A model generated the notes under the pieces. That model worked only from the letters and a program-made list of their open reading frames with translations, made no database searches and was not told the DNA's origin. Shown here piece by piece: positions 23,765 through 34,695 of a stretch of 64,000 nt of DNA. Every line of letters starts with the position of its first letter. Position 1 is the stretch's first letter. The DNA lies in the NCBI GenBank assembly GCA_030248295.1, contig JASANH010000073.1, forward strand, positions 248,001-312,000. Direction: 5' to 3'. Source of the stretch: Mesodorylaimus sp. YZB2_4. Its lineage: Eukaryota; Nematoda; Enoplea; Dorylaimida; Dorylaimidae. Position numbers and translations under genes: made by a program.

Positions 23765-24092
23765 CAGAATGCTGGCCATTGTTTGATGCGGTGTTTCAGT
23801 CGAAGCTGGCCTCAACTCTTGCTCGGCATGTACAATAGCAGGAAAGTTTACCCGTTATCTACTGTGCATATGCCGCTGAAACACCTGAACAAAACTAATC
23901 AGTGATCAGACTGGAATCGATTGTTTTATCAAAAAACATTCAATTTAGTCTTTGATTAGCTGTGTTCAGGTTTTAGCGGCATTTGTAAAGTAGATAACGA
24001 GTAGACTTTCCTGCAACTGTACATGCCGATCAAGAGTTGAAGAGACCAGCTTCGACTGAACCACCAGCCTGAACCAGGGCCAGCGTTTTCTA
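23765..24092. mobile_element. palindromic MITE, ~120-bp arms
   Basis: The left arm (about 23765-23910; CAGTCGAAGCTGG, CGGCATGTACA, GCAGGAAAGT, CGTTATCTACT, GCCGCTGAAAC) is the imperfect reverse complement of the right arm (about 23945-24092). The loop is about 30-50 bp. No coding capacity. Confidence 0.75.
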
Positions 24093-25344
24093 GATCAGAG
24101 ATGAAACTGGAATCGATTCTGTTTTCACAAAAAATTCCACTCTAATCTTACTTTTTCCTCATTGCAGAACCGCACCAGCGCGAAAAAATGGTCATGTCTT
24201 CACTTTGCTCGTCTCCAATCGATTCCTCTTCGGCTAATCGTTTGTATTCGATATCAGCACTGATTGTTTGGTCCTTGTTTCTACGTGTTATCGTCTCCAT
24301 CACCAGCGAATTATGACCTCACATTTTTTTCCGCACTGCTGACTGGCAGATGTTTGGTTGGGCGAACCTAGGCGAGAACGAGAACATATAAACTTCCTGG
24401 CACAGGCGCATAGGGATGCTGAAACTTAATTTTACCGCGACGCCCGCGCTGCGTGGATGTCGTTTAGGGAGCTTGGAGCTGGAGATACCCCTGTATGTAG
24501 TGCGACATGACGCTATGTCCAGCAGCTTGTACAGCAGTATAAAGAAAAACGCCACGGTACCGAACTAGTTGGCTCAAGAGAACGTGTGATTTGCAGCGAA
24601 AAAAATCCAGTCGCCGTTTTAGTACATTCATGTAATAACGTCAATTCTTAAAAAAACAAAAAATGCCAACGCATGACGATTTCATCGTTACGCAGTAAAA
24701 GAACGCAAAGTTTTGTGGCAACATTTACACCGAATTCAGTCACCTGCAGCTGCACGTGTTACTGAAATCAAGCGACGCGCTGGGGGCGCAGCTAAAGCGG
24801 CCAATCAGAGTACGTGGCACACAGTCACGTGCCACACTAGTCGAAAATATTTTCTTAGCATTTTTAGTCTTTTTATGAGTTTTAAAACTGTTTAAAAGAT
24901 TTTCTTCAAAAAACTCAACGTCATCCACCAAACAAATCAAATCGGAACAAAATGACGCAGAATTAGCCGGCACTTGGAGTGGCTAGCCAAATCACGTGAC
25001 CAGGTTTACACTGCATAGTCTAGCACATTCTGGACGCGCGCAGGGGCTGCCACGACTCGTCAACTGGGTGGCGGTTGGAACACGTAGCGCATTCTCATCG
25101 TGTCTGTTCCTAGTCGTAGGCGTCCTATGCTCGCTTGTGCGCACCATATTGATTTCATCCGTGTCCTAGGTGCCATTGTGTTTATTCAGCAGGTGAGCTC
25201 TTCGAAAAGAGCCTTTGACTTGGCATTGAATAGGAAAATTGTACATTTAATTTGTACCTTTCTTTTAGACGTGTCATTTCCAGTTTGCCAGTTGCGTTTT
25301 TAGTCGCTCGAACGATTGGGTATTGAATTTCAACGAAAAATAAA
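24093..25344. other. intergenic, 5' region of BI-1
   Basis: Upstream region of the BI-1 gene. No TATA box is apparent. Several CACGTG words occur (24754, 24828 and 24994 regions) and could be E-boxes, but no function can be claimed. Confidence 0.4.
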
Positions 25345-28300
25345 ATGGCGAATCCAATTTTGGCCGGTTTGGATAAATTTTTTAATACTTTGGATCATAA
25401 ATTGTAAGTTCCGGTGCTTTTTTGGATTTTCTTTATTTTTTTGCTGATGAAAGCGTGATTTTTATGAGTTTTGAAGCTTTTTGGTTCTATTTTTCTATTT
25501 GCTGAGGAAGGCATGAGTTTTACGAATAAAACCATTTCGGCGCAAGAATTTCTCATGAAATTTGATGTTATAATGAAAAGTTATAATTTGTCTAAAAAAA
25601 GGTTTTGTGTGATTTATTCTAAAATCTTTATTTTTTAAAGATTGTCGTTTTTTCAGGGACAAACCAATGCAAAATCATTTGAAAAAAGTTTACAGTTGTT
25701 TGGCCATTTCGTTATTGGCGGCTGCTGTTGGCGCCTACGTGCACGTTTTCACCGACATTCTAAAAGTAAGGAAATCATTTAAGATCTTTTCTGAACGGTT
25801 TATAAATTAATTTTTTTCTAGTCGAACATTTTCTGCACGTTCGGCGCCATCATCGCCTTACTGCTTCTGTACGCTACACCGGATAATGGCCAAAATGAGA
25901 AGATGCGTTTGGGGTATCTGTTCGGATTTTCGTTTTTGAGCGGTAAGGCTAATGTGGGACGACTTTGGTGAGATGATGACCTGAATCTGTTGGTAATCCC
26001 AGCAGATGAGACCTGCTTGGATCTGAGATCTGAGTAGATCGTCAGCAGATCCTCAGATCCCTCTCGGATGATCTCGAATCCCAGATCAGAGGGATCTCCG
26101 GATCTGAGTATCTGCTCCTCAGTGGGATCTGAGATCTGAGGTCTGAGGGGAATAAGGATCTGCTGACGATCGGCTGAGTATCTGCTCCTCAGTGAGATCT
26201 AACGATCCGCTCAGGGTCCAAGATCTAAGGATCTGCTGAGTATCTGCTCCTCAGTGAGATCTGAGATCTGAGCAGATCGTCAGATCTCACTGAGAAGATC
26301 CCTCAGCAGATCTCACTGAGGAGCAGATACTCAGATCTTGGTTTCTCAGTGAGATTTGAGGACTCTGATCTCTGAAGAATCTGATCTGAGGATCTGCTAA
26401 GCATCTGTTCCTCATTGAAATCTGAGATCTGAGCAGATCGTCACTCAAATTCCTCAGATCTCGGATCCTCAGCAGATCCTGAGATCTGAGATCCAGTTTG
26501 CTGACGTGCGATTTTCACAACTAGTAAAGAACATCTTACATCAAATACTAAATTTGGATATCCTGTTATCTGTATCAATCAACTAGAACATGCCCGAATT
26601 CAGGATGTGTCTTAGCTGATTATGAAAGTGGTCCACACTATGGTCTTTCAGACAGCTCTGTAGGCTTAACATGAATTGAAAATGCTTCAAGAAATTTCTG
26701 CGATATTTGGACTGAAAAAAGATTGAGCCTAGGGCTTTCCTGCCGTTTGTTTTCTGGTGTCTGTGTTGCGAGAAAAATCGTCAGATGCTAATTCGAATTC
26801 GAAATGATTTCTGACTTGAAATGTCGCGAGAACATCTCTTCTTTTTTAGCAGAAATACTTGTACAGCTTTCTCCATCGTTTTCGTAATTTGTTGTATTTG
26901 TGTAAGAGCTGTAATCGTGCCTGGCAGACCATGGCGAGCGGGATAGTAATCCATCTCCCCTGACTGTGAAACGTCAACCCGTCGGGTTGATGTTTCAGCC
27001 GTAGGTATAGTCGCAGGACTTGCCTGCTCCAATCGAAGTGTTTGTCCCGCTGACTTCGATCGGCAACCTCTCTCCTAAGCCTCTCAGGTTTTGTTACCGA
27101 ACGAGGTTGATGATTGGTTATTGATTTCAGGCCTGAGCACTGGCCCGCTGATGGACGTGGTGATCAAAATCGATCCATCGATTGTATCGACTGCATTTTT
27201 TGGAACATGCATCGTGTTCGCATGTTTCACAGCTGCTTCGATCTACGCGCCGGATCGCAAGTATTTGTATCTTGGCGGTAAGTGTGGTTATGAAATCGGG
27301 GAGATCGGAGTGCGCAGAGAGTTTTTAGAGAAAGAAATTTTATGAACTAGGGAAGCTGTAGTTTGAACGAAAAAAAATTAAAAAAGATCCACTCGTTTTT
27401 TGTTTGGTTAGCTCTTCGTGAAGATTTTGATTGAAGGAGGTCAAAATTTGACGATTAAGAGATGTAAAACTTAAGGTTTGAGTAGGATTTGAACCTGCGC
27501 TGCGCTTGTGACACACAATCGGAAATCTATTTGTGAAAAGTCGCTTGTTAAAGGTGCAATTACGTGTGTACACTATGTGTAACTGAAGGTTCTGATTGTG
27601 TTCACTTTTGTTGCAGGTACATTGGCTTCGTTGCTCAGCACAATGTTCTGGATGGCGTTGATCAACCTGTTCGTCGGATCACGTTTCTTGTTCCAACTGA
27701 ACTTGTACGCGGGCTTGGCTGTCATGTGCGGATTCGTGCTGTATGACACGCAGCTAATCATGGAGAAGCAACGTCGGGGCGACAACGATTACATCTGGTA
27801 TGAGGCGTATAAGACATCAATTTACAGCTGGTTAATGGCTAAATCGATTTTTTTACTTGCAGGCATTCGGTCGACTTGTTCATCGATTTCTTGGACATTT
27901 TTCGCCGCCTGGCCATCATCTTGGCACAGAAAGAGGTAATGTTTCTACTTGGGTCAGGGAGGTAGAAGGTTTCCAATCATCCGCGTTAGAATAATGGATT
28001 GGGAAAACTCGAAATTGATATGCCTTGCCGTGCTTGACGAGTGTTTGTGGCATGGCAGGGTGATGGTGACTCGACATCCCTGATCTCATGGAGGGCTCAT
28101 ACAAGGTTGGAAAATCTGAGAAGTGTCTGGAAAACCTGGAATAATGAGGGAAAATGGGAATTTTGAAGCCAATATCAGCGAAAATTGAGAGTGTATTTGG
28201 AGGTTCAGGGTGATGGTGATTTGATTGGACAGGCTGTTTTGGCATCCCTGATCTCATGCAGAATTCATAAAAGGCTGGAAAATTTGGAAAAGATATGGAA

Positions 28301-28658
28301 TCCGAAAAATATCTAGAAAATGGGAATTTCGGAGCCAAAATCAGCGAAAATTGAGAGATTGCATTTAGAGATTCAAAATTTCGAATCACCCGCCTTTTCT
28401 ATTAGCTGCTGATCGTGCTGGAAGACAGCGAATCAGTTGAAGTGTCGTGTGACAGCGTGAAAATGATCAGGGAAAATCAGATTCTTGTCTGGAAAACTCG
28501 AAAAAGTCAGGGAAAATCATGTTTCGCTCTGTAGGCTCTGTCAGGGGAGAATTTCCTGCGGCTTGTACAGTTTTATTGCCTGGCCTGCACTCGAGGGCCT
28601 AGTGCGCATAAAGTCAATACAGAGCAGTATTTTTCAGGAACGCAAGAAGAAAGATTAA
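25345..28658 (+). CDS. TMBIM6: Bax inhibitor-1 (TMBIM6) family protein
   Basis: Seven exons: 25345-25403, 25657-25765, 25822-25942, 27131-27277, 27617-27797, 27863-27935 and the 21-nt 28638-28658 (phases 2,0,1,1,2,0). The product is 236 residues, essentially the usual length. BI-1 is an ER multi-pass membrane protein that modulates calcium leak and stress-induced death. Diagnostic features: HLKKVY near residue 25, AAAVGAYVHVF in TM1, LGYLFGFSFLSG, GPLMDVV, VMCGFVLYDTQLIMEK, and GDNDYIWHSVDLFIDF ahead of the last hydrophobic segment. The tail ERKKKD comes from the last micro-exon and is the basic C-terminus expected for the family. ATG context AAAATGG. Intron 3 (1188 bp) contains a GATCTGAG repeat block and a foldback element; the last intron (702 bp) contains a repeat also found at 43490. 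Confidence 0.96.
25985..26510. repeat. GATCTGAG-rich degenerate repeat block
   Basis: Dozens of AGATCTGAG, GGATCTGCTGAG and ATCTGCTCCTCAGTGAG words in both orientations. Many are self-complementary around GATC, so large hairpins are possible. It lies within BI-1 intron 3. Confidence 0.85.
26925..27060. mobile_element. foldback-family element in BI-1 intron 3
   Basis: A near-perfect hairpin core GAAACGTCAACCCG/CGGGTTGATGTTTC is followed by CAGCCGTAGGTATAGTCG, GGACTTGCCTGCTCC and a G/C-rich end. The same blocks, in reverse, make up the copies at 52445 and 52848. Confidence 0.65.
27478..27550 (-). other. tRNA-like sequence with B box
   Basis: The minus strand reads GCAGGTTCAAATCC (B-box consensus), preceded by a weak A-box-like region. 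Stems do not pair well. Probably an old SINE remnant in BI-1 intron 4. Confidence 0.35.
28120..28445. repeat. dispersed repeat, copy A
   Basis: The stretch with TTTCGAATCACCCGCCTTTT and CTGGAAGACAGCGAATCAG matches 43490-43700 (TTTCGAATTACCCGCCTTTT, GAATCAGTTGAA). A weaker internal duplication is visible between 28130-28200 and 28280-28370 (GGGAATTTnGnAGCCAA, CAGCGAAAATTGAGAG). Confidence 0.65.
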
Positions 28659-28884
28659 ATGATTACAGCGACAACGAACGAGAAAATACGGTTTTGATCA
28701 GTTTGAATAGTGTTGAGTGGTGTTCGTAGTGAATGTGGCTAGTGAGCCCGTGTGTATGCTTCAATATATCTCACGCTGATTGGGTTATTATTTAAAGTAT
28801 TGGCAATATGTAAGAGGGTGGGCTGATACTTGTTTGGTCAGTGATTTGCTGGAAATGGTATCGTTTTCTGGGCTTTCCTTGGTC

Positions 28885-28890
28885 AATAAA
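28885..28890 (+). promoter_or_regulatory. candidate poly(A) signal of BI-1
   Basis: AATAAA 227 nt downstream of the BI-1 stop codon, and the first clear one in that interval. Confidence 0.45.
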
Positions 28891-28929
28891 CGCTTTCATG
28901 TAATCATGGGAGCAGCATCGCTTTGGTCG

Positions 28930-29078
28930 TTAAGGCGGATTTATGATCGACAAAATTTCTACTTCTACCCCTAGGGTAGGAGTTATAGCTATGTGCTTGT
29001 ATATAGCCATTACTCCTACACTAGGGCTAGGATAGGAATTTTGTCGACTATAAATACGCCTTATCCGCCACTGTATTA
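28930..29078. mobile_element. foldback element
   Basis: Inverted arms GGCGGATTTATGATCGACAA and AGTCGACAAAATTCCTATCC (as read on the opposite strand), plus TACCCCTAGGGTAGGAGT near the centre. Total about 150 bp, between BI-1 and the GPCR. Confidence 0.6.
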
Positions 29079-29111
29079 TAGCATCAACCCATTAAACTGT
29101 ATTGTCCCCTC

Positions 29112-29117
29112 TTTATT
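29112..29117 (-). promoter_or_regulatory. candidate poly(A) signal of srsx-like GPCR
   Basis: AATAAA on the minus strand, 84 nt past the stop codon at 29201. Confidence 0.55.
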
Positions 29118-29200
29118 AACAAAAGGCAGCATGGTCACAGCAGCAGATAACACGCGGACAGGGCGCCAATCTGTTGTTCGCCAACCGTCTGATCAAAGGA

Positions 29201-30187
29201 TTACAGTGCAGTGCGGCTGTGGCTCGGCCATGCGACTATGATTGGAGATGGCTGATCAGGTACACAGCCAAAGGAGGATTTGAAAGCCTCGCGAAATTTG
29301 CTACTTCGTAATAATAAAGAGAATATTTCGACCAGAGAACACATGACTTTCAAGTTGATACCCACACTGCGTATGAAATAGATGAATTGGTTGGGTGGCT
29401 GGCGAAGGACGCTGTTAATGAGCACTTCGCCGAGCAGACCACACACGAAGTAGAGTATGATCATGAGTCTGACTGTGGGAATTATGGCCAGTTTTTGTTG
29501 CGAGAACAGTTCGGCCTCGGTTTGAGTGTGATATTCGCTGTGTGACTTCCAATAACAAGATAGCATGATGGCCAAGTAGAGGAGAACGGAGATGGAATAG
29601 TAGGCCGTGTTCAGGCCACCGTAGACATTCATGAAGCGCACAGTGACGATGTCATCCAAGGTCTGGCACACGACCAAGTGTTCGTCCATTCGAACACTGG
29701 CCAAACCCAGTGCACATTGAGCAGTCACAAAGAGGATGCAGCCGGTGACGATGCAATGCGCATATCGTTTGCCCAGTCGTCTATGGCGGACAGGCAGAAG
29801 CAGACTGTGCAGTCGATCGAATCCCACGAAACAGATGAGAATCGAATGGAATGGAATGCCCCACAGGCCAGTCAGGTTGATCAGGACGCACTGCCATCGT
29901 ACTTTCTCCAAACTGAATGCCCCGATCGAAGAACCAGCGAAGTAGACGCCGTTGGTGACGTGGTAGATGGCCACTAGGCACGAACCGATCGATCCGACAG
30001 CGATCAGTTCGAAACAGGATGATCGAAGTGATTTGTGTTTGAAAATGACCACAGTCACAATTGCGCTGCCCAGAATACCAAGCAGGCCGACGCCCAGCAG
30101 CCCACTCATAACGAATAGGGCAATGAAGGGGTGAGGGAGTGGGATCTGGGTGGTGTTCAGGGCCAGGTCGTTCGATGTGTTCATCAT
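29201..30187 (-). CDS. srsx-like chemoreceptor GPCR
   Basis: Single exon, 328 residues from MMNTSNDLALN (first ATG of the frame at 30187). Plasma-membrane receptor with a short N-terminus bearing two N-x-T/S sites. TM1 (GLLGVGLLGILGSAIVTVVIF) ends in the KHKSLRSSCFELIA loop; TM2/TM3 carry WQCVLINLTGLWGIPFHS followed by GFDRL in place of DRY. TM4-TM7 follow and include YYSISVLLYLAIMLSCYW, and the tail is short and basic. The F-DRL motif and KS-LRS loop are typical of nematode srsx chemoreceptors, which sense environmental chemicals. The ligand is unknown. Convergent with BI-1. Confidence 0.85.
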   Translation of the reverse strand: MMNTSNDLALNTTQIPLPHPFIALFVMSGLLGVGLLGILGSAIVTVVIFKHKSLRSSCFELIAVGSIGSCLVAIYHVTNGVYFAGSSIGAFSLEKVRWQCVLINLTGLWGIPFHSILICFVGFDRLHSLLLPVRHRRLGKRYAHCIVTGCILFVTAQCALGLASVRMDEHLVVCQTLDDIVTVRFMNVYGGLNTAYYSISVLLYLAIMLSCYWKSHSEYHTQTEAELFSQQKLAIIPTVRLMIILYFVCGLLGEVLINSVLRQPPNQFIYFIRSVGINLKVMCSLVEIFSLLLRSSKFREAFKSSFGCVPDQPSPIIVAWPSHSRTAL

Positions 30188-30239
30188 GATTCGAACAAAC
30201 CTTGAACACTGATCGGAGGAGCAGCTCTGCAAACTAGTC

Positions 30240-32003
30240 TTATAAGCAGTAAGGCCAACGTCGATAGAGCTGTATCAAAGTCAACACTGGCAGGTGAAAC
30301 CAGAGCAGCTAGCTCGAAGTGAGCAGTTGATGGAAGGAGCTACTGAGCGTCACGTCGTAACTACCCCCTCGGGCTTCCTTGCTACGAGGAATCGATAAAC
30401 GGGCATGGTCAAATTTGAGCATTTAATAATCCATCAAGGGGGCCAATGCCCTCAACGGAATTAACTATCGACACCCACCGTCGACAATTAGAGCAAGTTC
30501 AGAAAGGCCTAGAAACAGAAATTCTTGGGTCACGCACTCATAATCACCCCATTTCGAGCCAACCATCTGCTTCTTTTATTTAATCTACCCCGAGGATGTT
30601 TCTTGTAGGAAAAGTGTAGTCATGCTTGTCCTTGTTACGTCAGTGCACGCGCAAATAGTTTCCTGTTTCGCTTGTTTTTATGTATCAAACTTACTGTTTC
30701 GCACGAATTGCTGCGACAGTGCTCGGAGCTGACCTCCCTCACATCAAGGACCACACAGGCGGGGGCCAGTTGAATAGATTTGAGGATTCTTACAAGTTTT
30801 GGAGCAAAAGGCAATGAAAACTAATAACATCGGGCGGGATTTGAACCCGCACCGCTGGGATTTCCTCATTACTCTCATCAAGTCTCAGCACAACGCGATG
30901 CGCCAAATAGAAAACAGGATCCGCTGCTACAGTTCTGCACAATGACATCATCCTCGAAAACAGTTTTCACTCCAGGGCCCAGGGAAGAAAAGGTTGTGAA
31001 ACTCAATTTTACCCAGCTGCTACATGCCTGTGAAAAACGGAGAAAAACATGAGCTTACATGAGTTCTACAAACACGTGGTTGCAACTCACAGTCAGGCAG
31101 GGTTAGGTCAGGGTCGCGCACACACGCCCGCCTACATATAGACTGGAGAGGAGACGAGGCTTCGCGCTCTGAAAACATGTGTGCTGATTGTCTAAGGCAA
31201 GATGTCATTTCTTTTAAGTTCTGCTATGACTTTTCTCATTTTCCGTCTCTTCCCTGTAGGCTATAATTTATCATCATCACCTTTTTTTATATGCGAATGC
31301 CATCGATTTTTCTAAGCACAAGCAGCAACTTCCCATGGACTTTTTTCTAAGCAAAATCTAACCAGCTGGGCGGATCCGCTAAGCTGGTACTGTGATTGAA
31401 ACAACAGACTCTTGTTTTTCGCTTGATTTACTTCCTGAATGCCTAATCCTTGAGTGAAACTGAACTGCTGTCTTTGACAAAGACCATAATATCCTATGTT
31501 AGGGCGGGCAAAAAATGGTGTCACAAATCCGATCCGATGCCGTGGGCCGAGCAGCACGTGTCAACTGGACCGGTAATTGGACTAGAGTTCTAGTCACTCA
31601 TCGGGGGGGGGGGGGGAACTGTCAATACGCCCACATCGTCCAAGGCTAGGCATTGAACAAGTAATAGTTCCCGCTGGGTGTAGTCCATGCTACTCCAATT
31701 AGGCCTGCATTGACGTCACACTGAGACGAAGTACACTACAGATCTGTTGTACAAGGTCAAATTTGAATTTCCCGCCGAATGATGCTTATGACAGTGTTAC
31801 ATAAAAAAGTGCCCCACTTCAGAGTTTGTGCGCATCCCGCAAAAAAGCTTAGACGGAATAGCAACAACTTCTTGCTACTTTTTTTGAGGGAAACTAATTG
31901 CGGCCATGAATCTGGAAAAACTGTCAAGAGAAAATTTGTGTTGATACAACTAGCGCACAGGCTTAAAGAAAAAGTGTACTCTAGAAACGATGTGGGAATA
32001 TTG
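30240..32003. other. intergenic, mostly unrecognised
   Basis: Contains a tRNA-like relic (30829-30905), a 14-base poly-G run (31603-31616) and a TTTGAATTTCCCGCCGAATG motif followed by GCTTATGACAG (31762-31797), i.e. a single end of the CCCGC-end element family. No gene supported. Confidence 0.45.
30829..30905 (-). mobile_element. tRNA-like relic
   Basis: Minus strand: A-box-like TGGCGCATCGCGTTG and B box GCGGGTTCAAATCCCGC. The T stem pairs but the acceptor stem has no 5' partner, so it is a tRNA-derived repeat rather than a gene. Confidence 0.5.
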
Positions 32004-32212
32004 AAAAAAGGATATGATATTCAAATTCAGCACCCATGTTTTAGTGGGGTGAGCAAACTTTTAAATCGCTATCGTAATTATAAGAAGTCGAAATTTTCAT
32101 TTTCCGATTGTCCTCCCTTTGCAATCAAGAATTTCGACTTTTTTTGGATAAGTGCTGGAGGTCCATAATTTTGGCAACCCAACTAAAACGTGGGTGCTGA
32201 ATCCGAACATCA
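32004..32212. mobile_element. MITE with GATATTCAAATTCAGC ends, copy A
   Basis: Inverted ends: GATATTCAAATTCAGCACCC then GTTTTAGTGGGG on the left, and CCAACTAAAACGTGGGTGCT then GAATCCGAACATC on the right. The interior also folds back (AAGTCGAAATT / AATTTCGACTT). A homologous copy is at 41836-42040. Confidence 0.75.
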
Positions 32213-32940
32213 TATTTTTTTCTCAATATTTCCACATCGATCAAGAGTGCACTTCACCTTTGAGGCCAATCTTCTGCCCTGGGCCCATTTGAAGCGACGT
32301 GCATTGCCAGCCAGAGTGAAAATTGAAAAAATATTGGAACCATGCATGCTATGCTTAGAAATACGCGCGAATTTCAAAATTTTCGCTTCTACATAAGCGC
32401 AATGCGGCGAAAATATGTGCTATCTGTTAAGTACTTCGTTTTCCCGCACTTCCTATGAAAACGCGCGAAATTTAAATTTTAAAGTTCCTTCTCATTTTCT
32501 CGTTTTTGTCTGTGCACAATCAAAATTTTTGTGATTCGCGGGCTTCGATAAAAGTGAAGTTGAAAAGTCTAAACACCAGGTTTTTGTAGGCGTCATCTGT
32601 TCAGCGCTTAGTGCGTGAACAGAAAAAGACGCTAAATTTTGAATTTGCACATATTTCTAATCAGAATATTCAGGGTCTAAATATCTTTGTTAAATTCAAA
32701 TTTTTACAGCGCTCTGGATTACGCACTTGTGTATCACATTTAGGGGACGTTTCATAGTTAGGGGGCGTATCACATTCAAGGAAGATATTGTCGCGCATGA
32801 GGCTCGCGCGAGGATTTTCTAAAGAATTTGTTATGACGAGAGTCGAATCTGCGCCTCCCCCTTATTGACAGTGTACATCGTGTATATTGTGGCTCAGTCG
32901 TAGTAACAGCACAGATAGTGGAAAGTTGTACGTCGGATAA
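32213..32940. other. intergenic, nothing recognised
   Basis: AT-rich; a few TTTAAATTT and GAATTTGCACAT words, no supported feature. Confidence 0.4.
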
Positions 32941-32947
32941 GACGTGT

Positions 32948-33372
32948 TATCACAGTTGGGGGCTGTATCACAATTGGGGGCTGCTCATGGGGGCCGTATC
33001 AAAGTTGGGGCTGTATCACAGTTGGAGGCTGTATCACAGTTTGGGGCTGTATCACAGTCAGGGACTGTATCACAGTCAGGGACTGTATCACAGTCAGGGA
33101 CTGTATCACAGTCAGGGACTGTATCACAGTCAGGGACTGTATCACAGTCAGGGACTGTATCACAGTCAGGGACTGTATCACAGTCAGGGACTGTATCACA
33201 GTCAGGGACTGTATCACAGTCAGGGACTGTATCACACAACTGTATCACAGTCAGGGACTGTATCACAGTCAGGGACTGTATCACAGTCAGGGACTGTATC
33301 ACAGTCAGGGACTGTATCACAGTCAGGGACTGTATCACAGTCAGGGACTGTATCACAGTCAGGGACTGTCAG
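32948..33372. repeat. 18-bp satellite TATCACAGTCAGGGACTG
   Basis: About 20 copies of an 18-bp unit. They are highly uniform from 33050 to 33365, with a diverged edge (TATCACAGTTGGGGGCTG) at 32948-33050 and one shortened copy at 33230-33250. Because 18 is a multiple of 3, all frames stay open and give spurious repetitive ORFs. The array resumes at 34696 after the LINE. Confidence 0.95.
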
Positions 33373-33419
33373 GGATGTGGAATTCCATATGTCAGGGACA
33401 GTCAGGGATCACATTCACG

Positions 33420-34694
33420 ACTCACTGAACATTGGAAATAAACATGTTATTGGAATTTTTCTGGATCTGAAGAAAGCGTTTGATCAATTGCCTCATCGTC
33501 TGCTACAGTATTGGAACGGCTGCAAGCTGATCACCATATACCGCCTGTACTGCTACGCTGGTTGGACTCTTACCTTTCGAATCGATCACAGCACGTGGTA
33601 GTGGATGGCTCATCATCGAAAGAAATCGATATTCCATCCGGCGTCCCTCAAGGCAGCATTCTGGGCCCTACTTTATTCGTTTCCTACGTCGACTCATTGC
33701 TGCATGCTTTCCACATCAAAGTCTCAGCTCTTCGACTTCAGGCCTACGCCGACGACACCGGATTATTCGTTCCAGTCAAAAAGCTAGCAGACGCTGAACA
33801 AATTTCACAATCGGCCATCGATTTTATTTCTGAGTGGGTGACGAACTCTGGCTTGGCTTTTAACGCGGCAAAATCGCAGGCCGTTATCTTTCGTTACGGC
33901 CATGGAGCTATTTGTCCGATGCCAAACATTCACTTGCAATGGACCAAAATAGAATTTCGCTCTGAGGTAAAGTTCTTGGGTGTGTTATTTAGCAGTGATA
34001 TGAAGTTTTCTGAGCATATTTCTAATGTGGTGCGTAAGTCTAATTGCATGATTGGGGCTTTGAGGCGCAAGTTAGGCATAAACCGCCCTCAGTGCAAGGA
34101 ACAGTGTATGGTGCTTGTGTGCGTTCGGTTTTAGAATATGGATCTGCTGCATGGGATCCGATTTTAGAAGGTGACATTAATCAGCTTGAGCGCGCTCAAC
34201 ATTATGCTGCACGTTTGTATCTGAATGATTTTATGGTGACTTATGATGAAGCTTTGCAGAAACTAGGTTGGTCTTTTCTTTTTAATAGGAGGAAGCGCTT
34301 GAAGCTTTGTCAATTTTATAAGTTTCACCGTGGCTTACATGATTTTTACTTTTATGATGAGCTTAGGCTGAAATCCGATTGTGTACGGGTAAGCAGTAGA
34401 GCGTGTCAGCCGCATCATTTAGTTGTCCCACGTCATTTCAGTGAGTCTTACAAGCAAAGTTTTATGTATTCTTCTGTCAATATGTGGAATAACTTGTCAC
34501 CTGAAATTGCCTTATCTGATTGGTCCCGCTTTTATTCACTTCTATCGAGCGTTCAGTTTCAAAATTGACTCTTGACCTTAATCTTCATCTTCAGTATTTT
34601 CATTGCTTGACTGTACTGTAACATTGTCAATTGTGTTTCTTATCCCTCGAGTGCGCCTTGGCGTTTGGATAAGAATAAAGCATGAATGAATGAA
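33420..34694 (+). mobile_element. 5'-truncated non-LTR retrotransposon (LINE)
   Basis: Encodes the second half of a reverse transcriptase. Motif A is GIFLDLKKAFDQLPH, motif B is SGVPQGSILGP, and the catalytic AYADD is at about 33745. A thumb and C-terminal region ending in MYSSVNMWNNLSPEI follow, with a stop at 34566-34568. Two frameshifts (about 33500 and 34100) break it into three frames, so it is inactive. Endonuclease and the start of the RT are absent: classic 5' truncation. The 3' UTR ends with CCCTCGAGTGCGCCTTGGCG and a short (ATGA)n tail at 34680-34695. Jockey/CR1-like by overall appearance. It sits inside the 18-bp satellite. Confidence 0.92.
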
Positions 34695-34695
34695 T

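Noticed and set aside
24319-24555. Minus-strand 78-residue frame as the missing first exon of HEXD
   Set aside because: No donor in the right phase and no resemblance to a HEXD N-terminus; the true first exon remains unlocated.
29678-29977. 99-residue plus-strand frame
   Set aside because: Antisense shadow of the srsx-like receptor.
30829-30905. Possible functional tRNA
   Set aside because: T arm pairs but no 5' acceptor strand complementary to CCCGATG was found.
31603-31616. Poly-G run as a G-quadruplex or regulatory site
   Set aside because: Single homopolymer runs (also 44089 and 60411) are common, and may be miscounted in sequencing; no functional support.
32948-33372. CRISPR-like array
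   Set aside because: Units are contiguous with no unique spacers, and the DNA is eukaryotic.
32918-33601. Long frame of repeated YHSQGL / SQSGTV units
   Set aside because: It is the translation of the 18-bp satellite; all frames and both strands are open because 18 is divisible by 3. Only the portion after 33420 is real LINE coding.
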